Source: Pseudomonas sp. DY-1
Lineage (GTDB): Bacteria; Pseudomonadota; Gammaproteobacteria; Pseudomonadales; Pseudomonadaceae
Assembly: GCF_003626975.1 (NCBI RefSeq)
Contig: NZ_CP032616.1
Coordinates: forward strand, 992,001 to 1,056,000
DNA length: 64,000 nucleotides
Direction of reading: 5' to 3'
Part shown: piece after piece, positions 44,979 to 53,484 of the stretch
Layout: every line of letters begins with the position of its first letter
How positions within the stretch are numbered: the first letter of the stretch is position 1
Notes under the pieces: generated by a model
Told to the model about the DNA's origin: nothing
Database searches by the model: none
What the model saw: only the letters and a program-made list of their open reading frames with translations
Program-made: the position numbers and the translations under genes

Positions 44979-46442
44979 ATGCAAAACCAACTCTTCATCG
45001 ACGGCCGCTTCGTGCCGGCCCAGAAGGGCGGGACCATCGAAGTCCTGTCTCCCCACGACGGCTCGCTGATCACCCATATTGCCGCCGCTGAAGCCGAGGA
45101 CGTGGACCTGGCGGTCGCAGCCGCCAAACGTGCCTTTCCAGCCTGGGCCGCGCTGTCCGGTGCGGAGCGTGGGCGTCTGCTGCTGAAGCTGGCGGACAAG
45201 ATCGAGGAACACCACGAGGAGCTGGCGCAGCTGGAGTCCCTGGATACCGGCCACCCAATCCGCGACTCGCGCAGCCTGGATGTGCCCCGTACCGCGGCCT
45301 GCTTCCGCTATTTCGGTGGCATGGCGGACAAGATCGAAGGTGCGGTGATCCCGGTCGATACCGGCTTCCTCAACTATGTGCAGCGCAAGCCTGTCGGCGT
45401 GGTCGGTCAGATCGTGCCGTGGAACTTCCCGCTGATGTTCACCAGCTGGAAGATGGGCCCGGCGCTCGCCGCCGGCAACACGGTAGTCATCAAGCCGTCC
45501 GAGATCACTCCGCTGTCCACCCTGCGCATCGCCGAGCTGATGAAGGAAGTGGGCTTCCCTGATGGCGTGGTCAACGTAGTGCCGGGATACGGCCACACCG
45601 CCGGCCAGCGTCTGGCCGAGCACGAGGACGTGGGCAAGATCGCTTTCACCGGCTCCACCGCCACTGGCCGGCGCATAGTCGAAGCCTCCCAGGGCAATCT
45701 CAAGCGGGTGCAGCTGGAGCTGGGCGGGAAGGGCGCCAATATCGTTTTCGAAGATGCCAACCTGGACGCTGCCGTGAACGGCGCTGCCTGGGCGATCTTT
45801 CACAACCAGGGCCAGGCCTGCATCGCCGGCTCGCGGCTGATCCTCCATGAACGCATCGCCGACGAGTTCCTCGAGCGCTTCATCGGCTTGGCGCGTTCCA
45901 TCCGCCTGGGCAGCCCGCTGGACCCGAACACCGAGATGGGTCCGCTGACCTCTGCCCAGCATCGCGACCGCGTGCTGGACTATGTGGACATCGCCCGCGC
46001 CCAGGGCGGGCGCATTCTCACGGGTGGCAAGGTGCCCAGCGATCCGGCGCTCGCCGCCGGCTACTACATCGAGCCGACTGTCGTCGAAGCCCACCCGGAC
46101 CACCGCGTGGCCCAGGAAGAGGTGTTCGGTCCCTTCGTCACGGTTCTGCGCTTCTCCACGGATGAAGAAGCCTTGGCAATTGCCAACGGCACCCAGTACG
46201 GCCTCGGCAGCGGCCTCTGGACCCGCGACCTGCAGCGCGCGCACCGCATGGCGGCGAACATCCATGCTGGCATGTGCTGGATCAACTGCTACAAGCGGGT
46301 CAGTCCCGGCAGCCCGTTCGGTGGCGTCGGCCAGTCCGGCTATGGCCGTGAGATGGGCTTCGAGGCCATCCACGACTACACCGAGGCCCGCTCCGTGTGG
46401 GTCAACGTGGACGCGAAGATTCCGCCCCATTTCAAGCGTTGA
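44979..46442 (+). CDS. 4-hydroxymuconic semialdehyde dehydrogenase (aldehyde dehydrogenase family)
   Basis: 487 residues from ATG 44979 (CGGAGAG Shine-Dalgarno). Standard ALDH motifs: NFPLMFTSWKMGPALAAGNTVVIKPSE, FTGSTATGRRI, catalytic Glu in LELGGKGANIVFEDANL and catalytic Cys in NQGQACIAGSRL. Position between hydroquinone dioxygenase and maleylacetate reductase identifies the step 4-hydroxymuconic semialdehyde to maleylacetate with NAD(P)+. Confidence 0.88.
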   Translation: MQNQLFIDGRFVPAQKGGTIEVLSPHDGSLITHIAAAEAEDVDLAVAAAKRAFPAWAALSGAERGRLLLKLADKIEEHHEELAQLESLDTGHPIRDSRSLDVPRTAACFRYFGGMADKIEGAVIPVDTGFLNYVQRKPVGVVGQIVPWNFPLMFTSWKMGPALAAGNTVVIKPSEITPLSTLRIAELMKEVGFPDGVVNVVPGYGHTAGQRLAEHEDVGKIAFTGSTATGRRIVEASQGNLKRVQLELGGKGANIVFEDANLDAAVNGAAWAIFHNQGQACIAGSRLILHERIADEFLERFIGLARSIRLGSPLDPNTEMGPLTSAQHRDRVLDYVDIARAQGGRILTGGKVPSDPALAAGYYIEPTVVEAHPDHRVAQEEVFGPFVTVLRFSTDEEALAIANGTQYGLGSGLWTRDLQRAHRMAANIHAGMCWINCYKRVSPGSPFGGVGQSGYGREMGFEAIHDYTEARSVWVNVDAKIPPHFKR

Positions 46443-46450
46443 GGTCCTGC

Positions 46451-47518
46451 ATGAATCCCTTCATCTATCAAGGCCTGGCCTCTCGTGTGGTATTCGGTTG
46501 GGGCAAGCTGGAAACCCTGGCCGAGGAACTGGACAAGCTCGGCGCCCGCCGCGCACTGATCCTCACCACACCAGAACAGCGGCACCTCGGCGAGCGGGTG
46601 GCAGAGATCCTCGGTGAGCGTTCGGCCGGGGTCTATCCGCAGGCGGTGATGCATGTGCCGGTGGAAGTGGCCCGTGCCGCCCGCGACGAGGCGACCCGGC
46701 TCGGCGCCGATTGCTGCGTCGCCATCGGCGGTGGTTCCACCATCGGCCTGGGCAAGGCCATTGCGTTGGAGTCCGGCCTGCCGATCCTGGCGGTGCCGAC
46801 GACCTATGCGGGGTCCGAGATGACCCCCATCTATGGCCTCACCGAAAACCGCCTGAAGAAAACCGGGCGCGATTTTCGCGTGCTGCCCAAGACGGTGGTC
46901 TATGACCCGCAACTGACCCTGAGCCTGCCGTCGGCAATCTCTGCCTGCTCGGGCATGAACGCCATGGCCCATGCGGTGGAAGCGCTCTACGCCCAGGATG
47001 CCAACCCCATCATCGCCCTGATGGCGGAAGAGTCGATCCGTGCGCTGGCCGAATCCCTGCCGGGCGTGGTTGCCAACCCGGAAGATGCCGACGCCCGCAG
47101 CCGCGCGCTCTACGGTGCCTGGCTGGCTGGCATCTGCCTGGGCTCGGTGGGCATGGCCATTCACCACAAGCTCTGCCACACCCTGGGCGGCACCTTCAAT
47201 CTGCCCCACGCACAGGCCCATGCGGTGGTGCTGCCCCATGCGGCGCACTACAACCGCGAGGCTGCCGCCGAACCCCTGCGCCGTGCCGCGTGTGCGCTAG
47301 GGGGCAAGGAGGCGGAGGAGGTGGGGCCGCTGCTGTTCGCCCTCAACCGGAAGCTGGGCATTCCCGCATCGCTGGCCGAGATCGGCCTGCCCGAGGAAGG
47401 GCCAGCGGAAGCCGCTGCGATCGCCTGTTCCAGTCCCTACTACAACCCGCGCCCGTTCGAGCAGGACGCCATCGAAACCATGCTGCTGCGCGCCTGGAAG
47501 GGCTTGCCGCCGGAATAA
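46451..47518 (+). CDS. Maleylacetate reductase (iron-containing alcohol dehydrogenase family)
   Basis: 355 residues from ATG 46451, 8 bp after the dehydrogenase stop. Maleylacetate reductase hallmarks: IGGGSTIGLGKAIAL, VPTTYAGSEMTPIYGLTE, GMNAMAHAVEALYA and the metal-region HHKLCHTLGGTFNLPHAQAHAVVLPH. Reduces maleylacetate to 3-oxoadipate, where both the hydroquinone and hydroxyquinol branches meet. Confidence 0.92.
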   Translation: MNPFIYQGLASRVVFGWGKLETLAEELDKLGARRALILTTPEQRHLGERVAEILGERSAGVYPQAVMHVPVEVARAARDEATRLGADCCVAIGGGSTIGLGKAIALESGLPILAVPTTYAGSEMTPIYGLTENRLKKTGRDFRVLPKTVVYDPQLTLSLPSAISACSGMNAMAHAVEALYAQDANPIIALMAEESIRALAESLPGVVANPEDADARSRALYGAWLAGICLGSVGMAIHHKLCHTLGGTFNLPHAQAHAVVLPHAAHYNREAAAEPLRRAACALGGKEAEEVGPLLFALNRKLGIPASLAEIGLPEEGPAEAAAIACSSPYYNPRPFEQDAIETMLLRAWKGLPPE

Positions 47519-47624
47519 CTGCTCCGTGTAGGGCGCGCCGTGCGCACCTGAGGCCTGCACAGGCGTCCTGGTGCGCCCGGCGCAACCTGCAGACGACGAG
47601 AATTGAGACCCACGGGAACACAAG

Positions 47625-48494
47625 ATGAACAACATCCCGGCCAATGAAGCCCGAATCTCCGCGCAGGCCGTCGCCGCCTTCGCCAACACGCCCAACCCGC
47701 GCCTGCGCCAATTGGTGCAGGGCCTGGTGCGCCATCTCCATGCCTTCGCCAGTGAAGTGGAACTGACCGAAGACGAGTGGCTGGAAGGCATCCGCTTCCT
47801 CACTGACACGGGCAAGAAGTGCGATGGCACTGTGCGTCAGGAGTTCATCCTGCTCTCGGATGTGATTGGCCTGTCCATGCTGGTGGACGCCATTAACCAT
47901 CGCGCCAGTGAAGCCGCCACTGAAACCACGGTGTTCGGTCCCTTCTACATCGCCGGCATGCCCGAGCGCGGCCATGGCGAAAACATGGCCTTCACTCCGG
48001 GTGAGCCGGCCCTGGTGCTGGGCCGGGTGCTGGATGCAGCCGGCGAGCCCATCGCCAATGCCGTGCTGGATGTCTGGCAGACGGCCGAGAACGGCATGTA
48101 CTCCGGACAGGACCCGGACCAGCCGCTGGCCAACCTGCGGGGACGCTACCGCACGGACGCCGAAGGCCGCTTCGCGATCCGCACCATCGTCCCTGTGAGC
48201 TACCCGATTCCCACCGATGGCCCGGTAGGGCGTCTGCTCCAGGCCAGCGACCGCCACCCCTGGCGCCCGGCGCACCTGCATTTCATGGTCATGGCCGAGG
48301 GGCAACGGACCCTGGTCACCCATCTGTTCAATCATGACGATCCCTACCTGGAGTCCGATGTGGTGTTCGGCGTGAAGGATTCGCTCAAGGTGGTCTACCA
48401 GCCGTGCCAGGCAGGTCATCCGTTGGCGGCCGAGCATGGCATCGATGGTGCATTCCGCCTGGCCAGCTACGACTTCGTGCTGGAGCGCGCATGA
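47625..48494 (+). CDS. Hydroxyquinol 1,2-dioxygenase (intradiol, Fe(III))
   Basis: 289 residues. The Fe(III) ligands of intradiol dioxygenases are in place: Tyr159 (ENGMYSGQDP), Tyr193 (VSYPIPTDGP), His217 and His219 (RPAHLHFMV). TVFGPFYIAG and the N-terminal helical dimerisation domain fit the hydroxyquinol subgroup. It converts hydroxyquinol to maleylacetate, giving the operon a second entry point. Confidence 0.9.
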   Translation: MNNIPANEARISAQAVAAFANTPNPRLRQLVQGLVRHLHAFASEVELTEDEWLEGIRFLTDTGKKCDGTVRQEFILLSDVIGLSMLVDAINHRASEAATETTVFGPFYIAGMPERGHGENMAFTPGEPALVLGRVLDAAGEPIANAVLDVWQTAENGMYSGQDPDQPLANLRGRYRTDAEGRFAIRTIVPVSYPIPTDGPVGRLLQASDRHPWRPAHLHFMVMAEGQRTLVTHLFNHDDPYLESDVVFGVKDSLKVVYQPCQAGHPLAAEHGIDGAFRLASYDFVLERA

Positions 48495-48802
48495 GCCAGT
48501 ACTTTGCCGTCTTCGCTACAGACAAGCCTGACCAGTTGGCCCTGCGCAACCAGGTGCGTCCCGCCCATCGCGAACACTTGCGCAATCCCTATCCGCATCG
48601 GGTGGTGGTGCGCCTTGGTGGACCTACCCTGGACAGCGGCAACGGCCGCATGAACGGTACCCTGCTGGTGGTGGAAGCCATGAGCCTTGGTGAGGTCCAG
48701 GCATTCCTCGGGGACGACCCCTATGTCCGCGCCGGCCTGTTCGAGCACATCGAGATCCGCCCCTGGAACTGGGGCCTGGGTAACCCGGAGTTGCGCGGGT
48801 GA
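48491..48802 (+). CDS. YciI-like small protein
   Basis: 103 residues from ATG 48491, overlapping the preceding stop (ATGA). MSQYFAVFATDKPDQLALRNQVRPAHREHLRN and ...DDPYVRAGLFEHIEIRPWNWGLG are the YciI/muconolactone-isomerase-like ferredoxin-fold pattern, with the conserved Asp-His pair (RPAHREHL and DDPY). Such proteins recur in aromatic operons, with a possible hydrolytic or isomerase accessory role. Function inferred only. Confidence 0.75.
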   Translation: MSQYFAVFATDKPDQLALRNQVRPAHREHLRNPYPHRVVVRLGGPTLDSGNGRMNGTLLVVEAMSLGEVQAFLGDDPYVRAGLFEHIEIRPWNWGLGNPELRG

Positions 48803-49125
48803 GCTTACTCTGCACGCTGGACGCCATCGTCGACGGCGGCGCCCTGGCCGTGGAGTGCATGCTCGAGGGCAGGGCCCATCCACTGGTGTTGGTCCGTCGT
48901 GGCGAAGAGGTGTGGGGGTACCGCAATCGCTGCCCGCATTTCTCGGTGCCGCTTGATTTCCGTCCGGGTGAGTTCAGCACCTATCGCGGCCAGGTCCTGA
49001 TGTGCGCCCACCACAGCGCACTGTTCCGCTTTGAGGACGGCCACTGCATTGAAGGTCCCTGCGCAGGCAGCCGACTCGAAGCGGTGCCGGTGCGGGTGGT
49101 GCAGGGGGCTGTGGTGCTGCTGTAG
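48799..49125 (+). CDS. Rieske [2Fe-2S] ferredoxin
   Basis: 108 residues, GTG start overlapping the YciI-like stop by 4 bp. Cluster ligands are CPH (Cys45, His47) and CAHH (Cys69, His72). No oxygenase large subunit needing a Rieske ferredoxin is in the operon. It may instead keep the Fe(II) of hydroquinone dioxygenase reduced, as XylT does for catechol 2,3-dioxygenase (XylT is a plant-type ferredoxin); this is inference. Confidence 0.85.
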   Translation: MSLLCTLDAIVDGGALAVECMLEGRAHPLVLVRRGEEVWGYRNRCPHFSVPLDFRPGEFSTYRGQVLMCAHHSALFRFEDGHCIEGPCAGSRLEAVPVRVVQGAVVLL

Positions 49126-49140
49126 GGGCGCCGCTCTTGT

Positions 49141-49286
49141 TGTAGGGGTGATTTCAATCGCCATGCGGACCGAAGGTTCGCCGTCACAGGTGCCAGTCCC
49201 GTGTTTTGGGCGTGTGGGCTTCGCTGCGCTCTGCGCCAACCTACGGGGCAGCTGCGCCGCCCTTGGCGAAGCAATTCGCCCCTACA
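49141..49286. repeat. REP-type inverted repeat
   Basis: TGTAGGGGTGATTTCAATCG... and ...GAAGCAATTCGCCCCTACA, 146 bp overall, after the ferredoxin stop. Variant of the repeat at 56817. Confidence 0.7.
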
Positions 49287-49380
49287 GGGATTCGCAAGAC
49301 TTCCGCGTCTTAACAAATGCCAATGCCCAAATCCACTAAACCTGTGATAACGGCCCCTCGTTCATCACAGGCGGCAAGCA

Positions 49381-50271
49381 ATGAACCTGTTCGAAGACAT
49401 GCGGGTATTCGTGGTAGTGGTCGAAACCGGCAGCTTTTCGGCGGCTGCGCAGCGGCTCAACATCGTCAAGTCGGTGGTCAGCCGGCGCATGAGCGCGCTG
49501 GAGCGGCACTTGGAGTGCCGGTTGTTCAACCGCACCACCCGACGCCTCAGCCTGACCGAAACCGGCCTGGACTATTTCGAGCGCGCACAGCGCATCCTGC
49601 GTGACCTGGCCGAAGCCGAGGAGGCGACCCGCAGTCTGCAGAGCGAGCTGCGCGGGCGCTTGCGCCTTGCCGCACCGATGTCTTTCGGGCTGAAACACCT
49701 GTCGCCGGCACTCAACGAGTTCATGCGTGTCCACCCCGGCCTGGACGTGGAGCTGGACCTCAACGACCGCTACGTGGACCTCGTCAACGAAGGCTACGAC
49801 CTCACCTTGCGCATTGGTCGCCTGCCGGATTCCACCCTGGTGGCCCGTGAGCTGGGGCCCTGTCCCCATGCAGTCTGTGCCAGTCCCGAGTACCTCGCGG
49901 CCCATGGCGCCCCGGAAGTGCCGGATGATCTGCGCGAACACCAGTGCCTGGGCTACAAGAACCGCGCGAACAGCAGCCAGTGGCAGTTCCTCATGGGGAG
50001 CGAGTGGCGTTCGGTGGTGGTGCGGCCGCGTCTGATCGCCAACAACGGCGAGGTGCTGGTGCAGGCGGCGGTGGATGGCCTGGGGCTGGTGTCGCTGCCG
50101 CGCTTCCTGCTGGAGGAAAGCCTAGCCAATGGCAGGTTGGTGGAAGTGCTGCGGGACTTCCCGCTGCCCAGTTCGCAGATCTACGCCGTCTGCCCGCCGG
50201 GGCGGCGCTTGCCGGCCAAGGTGCGGGCGCTGATCGACTTCCTGGTGCAGCGGTTCGCCACCAATCGGTAG
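49381..50271 (+). CDS. LysR-family transcriptional regulator
   Basis: 296 residues. N-terminal winged helix (MRVFVVVVETGSFSAAAQRLNIVKSVVSRRMSALE) and a substrate-binding domain (GRLRLAAPMSFGLKHLSPAL ... LGPCPHAVCASPEYLAAHG). It sits between the dioxygenase operon and the porin/ABC genes, all on the same strand, and may control either. Inducer unknown. Confidence 0.85.
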   Translation: MNLFEDMRVFVVVVETGSFSAAAQRLNIVKSVVSRRMSALERHLECRLFNRTTRRLSLTETGLDYFERAQRILRDLAEAEEATRSLQSELRGRLRLAAPMSFGLKHLSPALNEFMRVHPGLDVELDLNDRYVDLVNEGYDLTLRIGRLPDSTLVARELGPCPHAVCASPEYLAAHGAPEVPDDLREHQCLGYKNRANSSQWQFLMGSEWRSVVVRPRLIANNGEVLVQAAVDGLGLVSLPRFLLEESLANGRLVEVLRDFPLPSSQIYAVCPPGRRLPAKVRALIDFLVQRFATNR

Positions 50272-50654
50272 GGTGCGCCATGCACGCCGGTCGGGTTTAG
50301 GAGTGGCCTGGTCGACTGGTCATCGTGGGAGCGATTTCAATCGCGAATGAATTCGCTCCCACAGCAGTAGCCTGGACCACGCCTCACGAGCCAATTCGAA
50401 GCTCCCGAATTCGAATGGATAGACGTGATTTCCGTCCGATAACCGCCCATCCCGCAATCCCGATTTCCGCGCCGGCCGCTCTAGCGCGGCGTGTGCGGCA
50501 TTGTTCGTGAAGCACGAACACTCATATCGCGGAAACCGGAATTGTTGGCGGGGAGGGGCGCTTGTAGCTTGCGACCCAACCGAGCAACCAGACCCGCACT
50601 GCCAGCGGTGCACGTCTCGGCTTCAGGCTGACTAATAACAACAAGGTAGCTGCC
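50272..50654. promoter_or_regulatory. Porin-operon upstream region with operator-like palindrome
   Basis: 383 bp. Contains a compact REP hairpin (50325-50362), a perfect dyad TGTTCGTG-AAG-CACGAACA (50502-50520) about 135 bp before the porin start, and AACAACAA (50637-50644) just before the ribosome site. The dyad is a candidate operator. Confidence 0.55.
50325..50362. repeat. REP-type hairpin, compact
   Basis: GTGGGAGCGATTTCAATCGC... folding onto ...GAATGAATTCGCTCCCAC in 38 bp. Same core as the longer repeats at 26532 and 28393. Confidence 0.75.
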
Positions 50655-52004
50655 ATGATCCCTCGCAAGCCCCTTTCCGTGTCATCGCTGTGCGCTCCGG
50701 TCCTGGCGGCCGCCGCGCTGTTTCCCGCACTCACCCAGGCTGCCGAGCCGGGGCCGTCCGGTTCGCTGTTTCGCAGCGCATTCGGCGACGGCCTGGAAAA
50801 GGACTACGGCATCAAGGTCCATGGTTGGGCACAGGCCGGCTGGATCTACAACGACAACGGCAGCGACGACGTGAGCAAGCAGGCCTTCTTCAACAATGAC
50901 GAAGGCTTCAATCTCAACCAGTTCGCCCTGGCTATCGAAAAAACACCCAAGGGCAATGTGGTCGGTCGCGTGGGCCCGTTCCCCGGACCGATGCCGCAGG
51001 AAGCCGACTGGGGCTTCAATGTCACCGCCCTTTACGGCAAGGACGCGCGCTTCTTCAAGACCTACGGCTTCGACGAAGACCTGGGCGTCAACCGCAGCGC
51101 GGACGCTAACGACGAAAACTTCAACATCGCCCAGGCCTACCTGGATTTCTACTTCCCTGTGCTCGGCGGCTCCAACCTGATGCTCGGTGTGTTCCACACG
51201 CCGCTGGAGAACGAGATCGGCTTTGCCCTGCCGAGCCCGGCGCCGACGGACTTCTACAGTCACACCTATTCCTTCATGCACGGCCCGGCCAAGCACACGG
51301 GGGCGCTGTACTCGTTCAAGCTGCCGCAGGAGGAGGGCGGCAGCATGCTCGGCTTCGAGCTGGGCGTGGTGCAAGGCTGGAACAACATGCAGGACCCCAA
51401 TGGCGATCCGGACGTGATCGCCAACCTGCGCTGGCGCTCTGCGGACTTCCGTACCTGGGTCGACTGGGAAAACATCTACGGCAATGGCGCTGGCGACAGC
51501 TTCGCCGAATGCGCCTGCGGCTCGCCGCTTCCTGCCGGGACCGATGACCAGGACCTGACCCGCTACGCCTCGTACCTGACCGTGTCCCACGTGCTGGATG
51601 AGCGCAACCGGGTCGCCGTGGAGTTCAACTACGGCCAGCAGGAGGACGCAGCTTTCGCCGCCTTTGCCGACAAAGGCAATGCCCACTGGTACGGCACCGA
51701 CGTCAACTGGTACCACCGCCTGGACGACAACCTGATGTGGAACAGCCGCGCCGAGTGGTTCTACACCGATGCCCCGGTGCATGTGGTGATGGCCAATATC
51801 GACCCGCAAACCGGCATCCCCGATCCGAGCTGGGGCAGCTTCTACGGCTTCACCACCAACCTGGCATGGACACCGGTGCCGAACGTCCGCCTGCGCCCCG
51901 AGTTGCGCTACGACATCCACAGCGGCAACGGCCGCGACGCGTTCGGCGGCGGTGGCGAAGACAGCCAGCTGATCGGCTCCTTCGACGTCACTGTCTTCTT
52001 CTGA
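50655..52004 (+). CDS. Outer-membrane beta-barrel porin (BBP2-like)
   Basis: 449 residues. Signal peptide (MIPRKPLSVSSLCAPVLAAAALFPALTQAA) followed by alternating amphipathic strands (YGIKVHGWAQAGWIYNDNG, VALY/NVTALYGKDARFF, YLDFYFPVLGGSNLMLGVFHTPLENEIGF) and a C-terminal Phe (FDVTVFF), the outer-membrane assembly signal. Resembles BBP2/OmpL-like porins. Placed directly ahead of the ABC importer, so it likely carries the same aromatic or phenolic substrate. Confidence 0.8.
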   Translation: MIPRKPLSVSSLCAPVLAAAALFPALTQAAEPGPSGSLFRSAFGDGLEKDYGIKVHGWAQAGWIYNDNGSDDVSKQAFFNNDEGFNLNQFALAIEKTPKGNVVGRVGPFPGPMPQEADWGFNVTALYGKDARFFKTYGFDEDLGVNRSADANDENFNIAQAYLDFYFPVLGGSNLMLGVFHTPLENEIGFALPSPAPTDFYSHTYSFMHGPAKHTGALYSFKLPQEEGGSMLGFELGVVQGWNNMQDPNGDPDVIANLRWRSADFRTWVDWENIYGNGAGDSFAECACGSPLPAGTDDQDLTRYASYLTVSHVLDERNRVAVEFNYGQQEDAAFAAFADKGNAHWYGTDVNWYHRLDDNLMWNSRAEWFYTDAPVHVVMANIDPQTGIPDPSWGSFYGFTTNLAWTPVPNVRLRPELRYDIHSGNGRDAFGGGGEDSQLIGSFDVTVFF

Positions 52005-52084
52005 TCCGGCTCCAAACCACTGCCATCCCGGCCGGGCCCCAACGCGCTCGCGCCGGGTCTCATCCTCCAGTCGAGGTAAGCGTC

Positions 52085-53395
52085 ATGGACAACAACAAGA
52101 AACTCCTCGGTGCCGGGCTTTCCCGGCGTGATTTCCTGCGGGCCAGCGGCGTCGTGGCTGGCGGCTCGCTGCTCGCAGGCTTTTCTTCAGGACCGTTGCT
52201 GGCGGCGGAGAAGGTCATCCGCATCGGCTATGTCAGCCCGCAGACCGGGCCGCTTGCACCGTTTGCCGCGGCGGATGGTTACATCATCGAAAGCCTCGCT
52301 TCGGTGCTGAAGAGCAGCATCACGGTGGGCGGCCAGCGCTGCCGCCTGGAGGTGATCGTCAAGGACAGCCAGTCCAACCCCAACCGCGCCGCCGAAGTGG
52401 CCAACGAACTGATCCTCGAAGATGGTATCGACCTGATGCTGGTGTCTTCGACCCCGGAAACCACCAACCCGGTCTCGGACCAGTGTGAGATCAACGAAAT
52501 TCCCTGCATCTCCACCGTCGCGCCCTGGCAGCCCTGGTTCTTCACCCGTGGCGGCAAGCCGGACGAAGGCTTCCAGTGGACCTACCACTTCTTCTGGGGC
52601 CTGGAAGACGTGATCGCCGCCTACACCGCCATGTGGGGTGGCATGGGCAGCAACAAGGTGATCGGCGGACTGTTCCCCAACGACGGCGATGGAAATGCCT
52701 GGGGCGACGGCAAGCTGGGCTTCCCGCCGGTGCTCGCGCAGAAGGGCTTCCAACTGGTGGACCCAGGCCGCTTCCAGAGCCTCACCGACGATTTCTCCGC
52801 ACAGATTTCCGCGTTCAAGAAAGCCGAGGCCGAGATCGTCACGGGGGTGGTCATTCCGCCGGACCTCACCACCTTCTGGACCCAGGCACGCCAGCAGGGC
52901 TTCCAGCCCAAGGCCATGTCGGTGGGCAAGGCGCTGCTGTTCCCGTCGGCGGTCGAGGCACTGGGCAAGGCTGGGCACAACCTTTCCACGGAAATCTGGT
53001 GGAGCCCGAGCCATCCCTTCAGTTCGTCGCTCAATGGCCTCAGTGCCGGACAGCTGGCCGCGCGCTACACCCAGGCGACCGGCAAGCAGTGGACCCAGCC
53101 GCTGGGCTTCGTGCATGCGCTGTTCGAGTTGGCGGTGGACATCCTCCAACGCACCGAAGAGGTGGGTAACCCCGAAGCTACGCGCGACGCGCTGCTGAAG
53201 ACCGAGCTGAACACCGTAGTCGGTCCCGTGAGTTGGAAAAACGGCCCGGTCAAGAACGTCGCCAAGACCCCGCTGGTATCCGGCCAATGGCGCCTGGGCG
53301 GGCCTTTCACCTACGACCTGGTAATCACCAGCAATCAGACCGCGCCGCAGATTCCTCTGGGTGGGGAGATGCAGGCAATCACCTACGGCGGTTGA
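52085..53395 (+). CDS. ABC transporter substrate-binding protein (Liv/HAAT type), Tat-exported
   Basis: 436 residues from ATG 52085. The N-terminal LSRRDFLRASGVVAGGSLLAGF is a twin-arginine signal. The mature protein begins AEKVIRIGYVSPQTGPLAPFAAADG and continues as a type I periplasmic-binding domain (ELILEDGIDLMLVSSTPETTNPVSDQCE). Codons 3-6 contain AACAACAAGAA, a possible Hfq/Crc site. Part of a five-gene importer next to hydroquinone genes; an aromatic ligand is inferred. Confidence 0.88.
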   Translation: MDNNKKLLGAGLSRRDFLRASGVVAGGSLLAGFSSGPLLAAEKVIRIGYVSPQTGPLAPFAAADGYIIESLASVLKSSITVGGQRCRLEVIVKDSQSNPNRAAEVANELILEDGIDLMLVSSTPETTNPVSDQCEINEIPCISTVAPWQPWFFTRGGKPDEGFQWTYHFFWGLEDVIAAYTAMWGGMGSNKVIGGLFPNDGDGNAWGDGKLGFPPVLAQKGFQLVDPGRFQSLTDDFSAQISAFKKAEAEIVTGVVIPPDLTTFWTQARQQGFQPKAMSVGKALLFPSAVEALGKAGHNLSTEIWWSPSHPFSSSLNGLSAGQLAARYTQATGKQWTQPLGFVHALFELAVDILQRTEEVGNPEATRDALLKTELNTVVGPVSWKNGPVKNVAKTPLVSGQWRLGGPFTYDLVITSNQTAPQIPLGGEMQAITYGG

Positions 53396-53415
53396 GTTCG
53401 GGCGCGGGCCGGGTT

Positions 53416-53450
53416 CCCTCACCCCACCCCTCTTCCTTAGGGAGAGGGGG
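53416..53450. repeat. CCCTCACCCC / GGGAGAGGGG intergenic repeat
   Basis: CCCTCACCCCACCCCTCTTCC-TTAG-GGAGAGGGGG between the binding-protein and ATPase genes (arms within 53416-53450). Same repeat family as 44868 and 63747; may act as an intra-operon processing or attenuation hairpin. Confidence 0.6.
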
Positions 53451-53484
53451 TTCGTCCGTGCTCACTTCGAACAGGTAACGACAT

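Noticed and set aside
50540..50575. Possible sigma-54 promoter (TTGGCGGGGAGGGGCGCTTG) before the porin
   Set aside because: The GG-to-GC spacing is 11 rather than the required 10 bases and no sigma-54 activator gene is adjacent.
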